From Chaetorhynchus papuensis (Eukaryota > Chordata > Aves > Passeriformes > Rhipiduridae): 64,000 bases of DNA. The notes under the pieces are model-generated. The model saw only the letters and a list, made by a program, of their open reading frames with translations. It did not search any database and had not been told where the DNA came from. A program made the translations under genes and the position numbers. This document shows, one piece after another, positions 57,801 to 64,000 of the stretch. Position 1 is the first letter of the stretch, and the number at the start of each line of letters is the position of its first letter. The stretch covers positions 140,858 to 204,857 of the forward strand of contig VWYX01001282.1 of NCBI GenBank assembly GCA_013396525.1, given 5' to 3'.

Positions 57801-60660
57801 CAGAAGCGAGGACTACATTGCCCCTAGGAATGGGACCTCTCATAATATCTCAAGCTAATAATTAGTTTGAGAAGAAGGGAAAACAGCTCCAGTATGGGAG
57901 CGGTTTGCACCTTCCTCCAGTGGCCAGCTTCTGTCACCCTCCTCCACCCCGAGCAGTGTGAGAGCCCCCCCATCTACTCACTCAATAAGAGAATTGAAAA
58001 TCCGCAGAGGTTCCCCCAAGGAATGATGTCAAAAGAGCTCCAGTACTCCACTTTGGTAAAATAAAGGATGACAGGAATACAGGTAACGAAGAGGACGTTG
58101 AAGACAGCTAACACAGACAGGAATAAGGCAGCTTCTCCAAATTTAGCACTGCCCAAAAGAAGTTTGAATAAAACCTAAAAGAGGAAAATACATGGGTTTA
58201 ACTGTCTTGCACCACATCCCTGAAAGGCTGGCGTTCTGTTCTGGCATCTATGCAGTGATCCTTGCTGGACACTTGGGATGGCTGCTCGTGAAACTGTGGT
58301 AAGCAACTTGTGTGGCCCAGCCTTCACCCCCCTGGCACCCCCTGGAGCACAGGCAGGGGCAGCTGCCTACTGAGTCCATGCAGGAAGGGGACTCAGCACC
58401 TGTGTCTGTGCACGTCCTGAAAGGCAAGGTCACTAACCATAGCTCAGACCCTTCAACCCTAGCTCAGACCCTTCAGTCTTTTTTCTGCACCTCCAGAAAA
58501 CTTGACATTAAGAAGACTGTGGAGCAGGGCAGGGGGAGGAGACGAAGCAATGTGTTATCCCCCTGCATGAGACATCACTGGTCCAGGCCTTTGGCAGTGA
58601 GCAGTGCTGTGCTGGTGGGCAAGCACAGGCCATGCTGGCCGGCTGTCCTTCCTCCTTCTCCCTGGGAACTCATCTCCAGAAGGCAGATAGCAGAGCAGCA
58701 GCCCCACAGCCCAGAGCACAGATGCAGCCTGGTTAATGAGACTGCAGGGAGGATTTAAAAGCTTTGGTTTGTTAGTGGGTAAAGGAAAAAAGACAGTAGA
58801 AATGAAGGATGTGAGCGGCCCATCTGTGGCTGGGGAGTGCCTGTGGACAGGCCTTGTCTGGAGTCTGCAATGGCTTCTCACCACAGAGCTGCGGAGAGTC
58901 TGCTGGATACCATGGTCTGTGGGTACAGTTTTCCTCTGCTGCTGGCTGCAAACCTGGACAGCCAATGGAATCTGACTTGGTGGTTCGTGCTGCAGTGGCT
59001 GCCCCCCTCACCAGTGTCAGTTCTCTCCTTTGCCTACACAGAGCAGGCAAGTCTGCAGGGCTGCCGTGCATGCAGGGCTCTGCCCACTCCCGCCACCCCC
59101 CAGCCATCACTGGCCAGTGCAGCTGTGTTGCTGCTCTGCAATATGGAGCAAAATGTCCCAAAAGCCACTTACTCCTCATTTGCCACCTGAGGACAGCGTG
59201 TTGCCCCTGCCAGGGCCACCTCGACCTGTCCTCCTACCCCAGACACAGACAGCAGTGGCTCTGCTGCACATGGTGAGTGAGATTTGTCTGCCTGCGGATC
59301 TGCCTGCCTGTTTGGCCCACACAACTCATGGAAATTGAGCCAGACTGTGGAAAGCAAGAGCAGGGTGGCAGCAGCAGTGTCAGTGGCATGTGTTGCACAA
59401 CAAGCTGCAGAGCTTCATCTGTCGTGACATGCAGAGCACACTGCAGAGTAACACCCTGCTGGCACTGCCACCATCACCCTCCTGTGCACGGGCTCTGGTG
59501 GAGCAGCCCTGAGGCTCCCATTCCCAGAAAGAGCAGCAGTGTCATGGAAAGGGGAACAGAACTAGGCTCTAGCCTTTAATTTTCTCTGGTTTGGAGGGCC
59601 ATGTCTCTGGTCCTGCAAGGAAATGCTCTATTAGAGGAACGAGCTGTATGAAACTTCATGTTTCATAACGTAAGACATCATCTGATCTGAAAAAGTGAGC
59701 AGAAAGCATCACAGCACTGGGCTGAGGGCTACAGGCAGATGCTTCTCAGTTTGGCAAATTTCCCTGGACTGCTGGTGTCAGGGCTGCAGGGCTCTCCTGG
59801 CTGATTCCTGCTGGATGACTGGTACAGTGCAATTCATTAGACCAGACAGAGACATCTATACCTCCTCCTAATCTACACATCCAAGCCAGGGTGGGTGAAC
59901 CACACCCTACAAATGCTTATTCCTCACTGTGGGCTGTGACTGAGTGCCATGAGCAGCACAGAGACAAGTGCCCAGAAGTGTCTCAGTCTGAGAGAAATGG
60001 CTCTGCTCAGCAGAGAGGGCTGCATCTTACACGTAGTGCAGCTCATCCTGCTGCTCAGGATGAGTACTTGATTCATAGGCATGTGCTTTGCATTTTAAGG
60101 ATGTGATTGCTTCCCTGATAAGCACTTTAAGCCCAACACAGGCTACCTGTATTACTGAAGGAGGACTGGCAAGGGGAGGTAACAAAGTGACTTAAAGAAG
60201 CTAAATCTCTGCAGGGTGCTTCCAGAATCAGTGATTAAACCCCGAATCTATGGAAAAGCACCCTCATTTTTCATAAAGGTGGGACATCTGTAAATCCTCT
60301 CCTGGTGGAGGAGCATTGGAGAAGACTATTCCAAGGAAATAGGAGTTTTTGTCCTGAGAGGAGACATCAAAGCAAGTGAACACCTGAATGCAGTGCTGCA
60401 GAGCCAGTGTGCTTGTGGCAGAGCTCTCAAAGACGGGCACATGGCACTGAACTGCACAGAGGTTTGCAAGTAAGACAGGAACAGCTAAATTGAGTGACAT
60501 CTTTCTGGGGGAGAGGAGAGCCAGGTGTGCTTACCTTGTAGAGAGCAGACATTGAGGCAGAGCCCACCACCAGGGCTATCCCAATAACGGAGTGGCTGTG
60601 AAACCCATCGGCATACGTCATCATAACTATCCCTGCAATGGCAAATATAGCAGCCACGAT
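54571..60660 (-). CDS. SLC35F3: SLC35F3, solute carrier 35 member F3 (last four coding exons; 5' part outside window)
   Basis: SLC35F3 is a multi-pass transporter of the drug/metabolite transporter superfamily, reported as a putative thiamine transporter. Four exons join in frame to 217 residues and a stop, about half of the roughly 420-residue human isoform. Hydrophobic segments in order: IVAAIFAIAGIVMMTY; SVIGIALVVGSASMSALY; AALFLSVLAVFNVLFVTCIP; LCGFSILLLTFNILLNFGIA; LISLGIVLSVPVNAVV; VIAIIIIGLGFLLLLLPEEW. A basic cytosolic tail (RLKVRKKEE) follows. The preceding exon, expected to encode the helix ending near RFMGVR, is not found up to 64000, so the intron to its left in transcript order exceeds 3.3 kb. 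Confidence 0.95.
54871..54894 (-). repeat. G-quadruplex motif on the SLC35F3 sense strand
   Basis: The plus strand has C runs of 4, 3, 4, 4 and 4 separated by one or two T. On the transcribed-sense (minus) strand this is a G-rich tract 56-79 nt upstream of the last exon's first base. Confidence 0.8.
55835..55924 (-). CDS. SLC35F3: SLC35F3 internal exon (penultimate)
   Basis: 90 nt. CATCAG acceptor and GTAAGA donor, phase 1 at both ends. Encodes FNILLNFGIAITYPTLISLG followed by IVLSVPVNA. It contains no ATG, so it is invisible as an ATG-started ORF. Identified from its splice sites and match to the family. Confidence 0.93.
56390..56414. repeat. Perfect 11-bp hairpin with 3-nt loop
   Basis: The arm tataatttcat pairs with atgaaattata across the loop aca. 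AT-rich, intronic in SLC35F3, about 220 bp before LTR copy B. Confidence 0.85.
56638..57100 (-). mobile_element. Solo-LTR-like element, copy B (SLC35F3 intron)
   Basis: 463 bp with the same TGATGCC...GGCATCA ends and a perfect 4-bp duplication CTTG at 56634-56637 and 57101-57104. It lies in the same orientation as copy A and by eye is about 85-90% identical, including the minus-strand AATAAA at 56715-56710. The target duplications of the two copies differ, so they are independent insertions and not the two ends of one provirus. There is no internal retroviral sequence beside either copy. Confidence 0.83.
57354..57427. repeat. 37-bp tandem duplication
   Basis: Two adjacent 37-bp copies (57354-57390 and 57391-57427) starting ctggtaac and ending ttggcatc, with a single mismatch. 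In an SLC35F3 intron, about 250 bp from LTR copy B. Confidence 0.9.
57982..58174 (-). CDS. SLC35F3: SLC35F3 internal exon (third from last)
   Basis: 193 nt. CTTTTAG acceptor and GTGAGT donor, ends in phase 1. Encodes VLFKLLLGSAKFGEAALFLS, a membrane segment and FTKVEYWSSFDIIPWGNLCG. Confidence 0.95.
58441..58475. repeat. 20-bp tandem repeat, 1.75 copies
   Basis: The unit agctcagacccttcaaccct is followed by 15 identical bases of a second copy. Intronic in SLC35F3. Confidence 0.85.
60535..60660 (-). CDS. SLC35F3: SLC35F3 internal exon (fourth from last)
   Basis: 126 nt, phase 0 at both ends. CCAACCAG acceptor and GTAAGC donor. Begins IVAAIFAIAGIVMMTYADGF and ends SASMSALYK. Two membrane segments, nearly identical to the mammalian protein. 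Confidence 0.95.
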
Positions 60661-63600
60661 CTGGTTGGAGACAAAGAAAGCAAGAAGGTGTTACTAGACA
60701 ACCCCCACGATGGAGAAACAGGCAGGCAGATTTACATGTGAGCGCGGTACTTCTGCATCATCTGCTTATGTAGAAAATAGTAGCAAGCCCGGGCCAATAC
60801 CCAGGGAGCAGATGCTGCCTGCCCTCGTGGTTTCCCTGGCTGCAGGGAAGCTGCGGGCAGAGCTGCAAAGGAGTGGCTGCTTCGGGCGTGTGCGGCAAGC
60901 CAGACTGCAGGGCTCAGTGCCTCCGGCTGAGCTGAAGTGGGGATTTCATCTCTGTCACTGAGCCTCCCCATCAGTGGGTCCCTGCAGCCTGTGCGTGACA
61001 ATAATACACAAGTAATGATTCCCTGGAGCTTGCAGGAAAGGCTTCGAGTCCTGTTGAAGTTTTGGAGGAAAAAGGTTATAGAAATAAACAGGGGAATAAA
61101 ACTCATGCAACTGCTTTCCAGTCTAGACGAGTCATTGCAGAGAGTAGGAGGAATTTTTTTCAGCCAGCTACGCACACCGCAATGCCTGAGGGGCGTCTCC
61201 CAAGCTTTCACAAAAGCAGGGGACAGGCTGCCCCTGATTTACCAGGGTCAGCAACAAACCCCTGGCTTCTCTGGGATTGTCCTGTCAGATACCTTCAGCC
61301 TCTCAGGGTGTAATTCTGGGCTGAATAGGGCTTTCTGTATGCTCATGCTTCCTGGCTCTGCAGGGGTGTGAGGGAGGCCCTGCTTAGACCACATGCCTTT
61401 TGGCTGCACAGTTGTGGTGATGCCTCCAAGATGACTGGGATATTAGTTTATTTTGACCCACAGATGGGTAAGTGCCAGCCAACTGTTTCCTCTCCCAGGA
61501 CCAGACTGGGGTTGTAAATCCCATCCACAGGCTCCAGCTGTCTACACATCCATGAGCCTCCTCTCATCTTGCCTGCTTCCCACCTGAGATACCGGGGATG
61601 CAGTGGGAAAGTCTGTATGCCAAGCTCTGCTGCTGCCCGATGAGCAAGATGTGGTGAGGTAGCCCCTTTAGCAGCTGCAGGTCCCAACCCCAGCAGCACC
61701 AGCAGCCTCTTCCCTGGGTTGAGCTGGGGCTGGTGCCAGGGGTCACCTATAAACCAGACAATCATCCAGCAGATACTTCCCGTGCACTGACATCAACACC
61801 TTCAATCTCTCCTATCAGAAAAATGGCCCATTTTTGCAAACAGAACCTTATCAATTTCTCCACAGGTGTTGCTGTACAATGGCAGGGTGGCATAAGGCAG
61901 AATGCTGATTTATGACCTGGTCAGGGTGGAGCCCAGCACATGCTGCAGAGGCTGGATATACACGCTGCAGATTTGGAGAGGTTCAGATGCAGCGTCTTGG
62001 CTTGCAGCCTGGTTGGTATCTGGTCTCTCCATGTACAGCGGTGGGGCATCATTTCTAAAGTGAAGTTTCGTGCTGGTGTAACTGGGCCTTTTGGTCTGGG
62101 ACAGGCTTCTTTGTAAGGCAAGGAGAGACCCCCCCCCTGCATGGCTCTACAGCAGTGTGGGGCTGTTTCAGACAGGCAGTGCTGAAGGAGCTCAGCAGTT
62201 CTCTCACCAGTGTGCTAATGCTTGTCAAATAAAAATTCAGACACTGTGTGTGGCTTCAGAGGTGCAAGAATAAAGGTCATTGAATGAGACTAGCATGAGG
62301 CAGGTGCAGAACGAGGAAAAGGAGATTTACCTTCCCTCAACAAGTAATAAAGTGAAGGAAATCTTTGCTGTTGCACACTGTGGGTGTGAAAAGTTTACAA
62401 CGATAAACTCATGGAAGAAAAAAATTCCATCAGTGACTTAGCTATAGAAACACTGCTTCCATCTCAGGAAGTCCTTGAGCCTCAAATTGTTGGAGGCTGG
62501 AAACTCTCATGAGGAAATATCATTACAGGCTTTTCCTATTTAGACAGATTTTTCCAGGTGTCTGCTACAGGCAGCTGCTGCAGGCAGGCTTCTGGGGCAG
62601 AGGCACCTTTGCTCTGACTCACTATGGCTCTTTGGAGAGCTGCAAGGTACATGGCTCAGGCTTATCTGAAAGATGGCAACTCCTTCAACATCACCTGTGC
62701 TGCAGATGAGTTGACAAAGAGTGGAAGATGCAGCATTTCCTGTAGCATCTGCTCCAGGTGTGGCTGTCCTCCTGTGAGCTGCATGGGGCTTGTCCTGCCT
62801 TCACTGGAGAGCTGAGGAGATCCACAACCACACGCCAGGCTGTGGCATCCAGCTGGCACCTCCAGCTGCATCGGCGAAGGAAGCCTGCCTCAAACCCCCG
62901 CAGGCAGCTGTAATGCCTCTGCACTGGGAGCTCAGGGGGTGCATTCATGGACTGCAGAATGAAAAGTCTCCAGCTTTGCTTTTAACATCAGGAGCTGATC
63001 AGCTTCATAGCACCTTGCAAGAGACTGTGTCTTTGCCTGGTTGGAAGGCAGCACTACAGTCTGAGATTTGAGGTATTTATTTCCAAGTCCCACAGGCATA
63101 TGTGCTTGTCTACAAGTTATGTACACAGGAGGCACTTGCAAGTGGTGGCTCTCTTGGATCCTGAGCTGTTTTATTCACTGTAGCATGGAGGGAAACACCA
63201 AAGTCAAAGATCAAAGCAAATAAATGCAGTCTGTAAATAGTTCTGCTGGGACAGAGGTCCTTGTCTCTTCCATCAAGCATGTCACAAGTGTCAGATGAGT
63301 CTTGGCCTCACCTCGCAGTCTCCTGTTGACCTGCCAGGGGTGTCACACACACCTTCTCTGAAAGCCTTTCAGCCTGTCTATCAAGCACATTGTTAGTGGT
63401 GGTGACAGGCTGCTTGCACACCACAGAGCCCGCAGATGTCACAGCACTGCAGGGTTTGCAGAGGCAGTGCTTCAGGCACTCACAGCTTCATTATGTGTGT
63501 GTCTTCTCTGACAGCTCACAGCCCAGCCAGTCATTCTCTGGGCACAGTCAAGGACAAGGGGGAAAGCTCAACTTCATTACAGGAGATCAAGGCACTAAAA

Positions 63601-64000
63601 AGTACCTGAATGGCAAAGATGGGAACTTGTAGCTTGCCCTTACATTTAAATTCCAGCCAAATTTGTGCTTACAGAGCTAATAGTTGCACTTCTGAAGGCC
63701 AAGTGGGATACTTGTACTTGCTTTAACCCCACTGAGCGGCTGCCTTTCTCACCCTGCCCCTGTCAGTGGCCATGAACAGTGACACCCAAATCTGCAGTCA
63801 GAGCTTTGCTGTGGCACTATCCATCCTGCTGCACTGGTGTGGGGATGGAGCAGGAGCGTGGGAAGGCACTCACTGCAGGGCAAGGCACTCTTCCCCTTGC
63901 AGCTGTGTCTGCCAAATACCCTCTCAAAGGGTGCTTCTAACAGGGTCAGCAGCTCTGGCACAGTGTGGCTCCGAGGGACCACGCACTTTGGGGCCGGGCT
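60661..64000 (-). other. SLC35F3: SLC35F3 intron (open at window edge)
   Basis: 3.3 kb of moderately GC-rich, CTG/CAG-biased sequence. I looked for the upstream transporter exon on the minus strand and did not find it. No other gene or repeat family recognised. Confidence 0.6.

Noticed and set aside
58854..59276. Plus-strand frames of 100-148 codons around 58300-59600
   Set aside because: Multiple overlapping frames in both directions in GC-richer intron DNA of SLC35F3. Cys/His/Trp-rich and unlike any family I recognise.
1..64000. CRISPR arrays, operons, tRNA/rRNA genes or another prokaryote-like system
   Set aside because: No regularly spaced repeats, no tRNA-like clover sequence noticed, and the gene structure is clearly vertebrate.

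Overview
The window is vertebrate nuclear DNA, almost certainly from a bird. It carries multi-exon genes with GT-AG introns, CpG-island promoters and a short CR1 LINE 3' tail of avian type (30131-30190). It has two LTR-class repeats and no Alu- or L1-like sequence. TARBP1 occupies only about 34 kb, which fits a compact avian locus. There is one assembly gap of 373 N (7218-7590), which falls on a GC-rich first exon.

Three protein genes are supported exon by exon. (1) TARBP1, plus strand, about 7591-41100: 30 coding exons reconstructed with continuous reading frame and a stop at 41098-41100. The start codon is lost in or near the gap. The product is the large helical-repeat tRNA 2'-O-ribose methyltransferase with a C-terminal SPOUT (SpoU) domain. 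(2) COA6, minus strand, 43628-42283: two exons encoding a complete 79-residue CX9C/CX10C mitochondrial copper chaperone for cytochrome c oxidase, with a CpG-island promoter at 43629-44010. (3) SLC35F3, minus strand, 60660-54571: the last four coding exons (217 residues) of a drug/metabolite-superfamily membrane transporter. The 5' half of the gene lies beyond the right edge.

The order TARBP1 > < COA6 < SLC35F3 is the arrangement I know from human chromosome 1q42 read in the opposite direction, which supports orthology. TARBP1 and COA6 are tail to tail, with 1.2 kb between stop codons. COA6 and SLC35F3 are head to tail, separated by roughly 9-10 kb.

Region by region: 1-7217 is intergenic sequence upstream of TARBP1 with simple repeats and a G-quadruplex motif. 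7218-41300 is TARBP1. 41300-44010 is COA6. 44010-53150 is intergenic. 53150-54570 is the inferred SLC35F3 3' UTR. 54571-64000 is the 3' half of SLC35F3. The three genes share no pathway in the operon sense. COA6 acts in respiratory-chain assembly, TARBP1 in tRNA modification and SLC35F3 in membrane transport.

The most noteworthy non-gene signals are two related ~460-bp solo-LTR-like elements with distinct 4-bp target-site duplications (one in a TARBP1 intron, one in an SLC35F3 intron), a GC-AG intron in TARBP1, a 96-nt first intron, and two strong G-quadruplex motifs. I found no bacterial-type system, CRISPR array, tRNA or rRNA gene.
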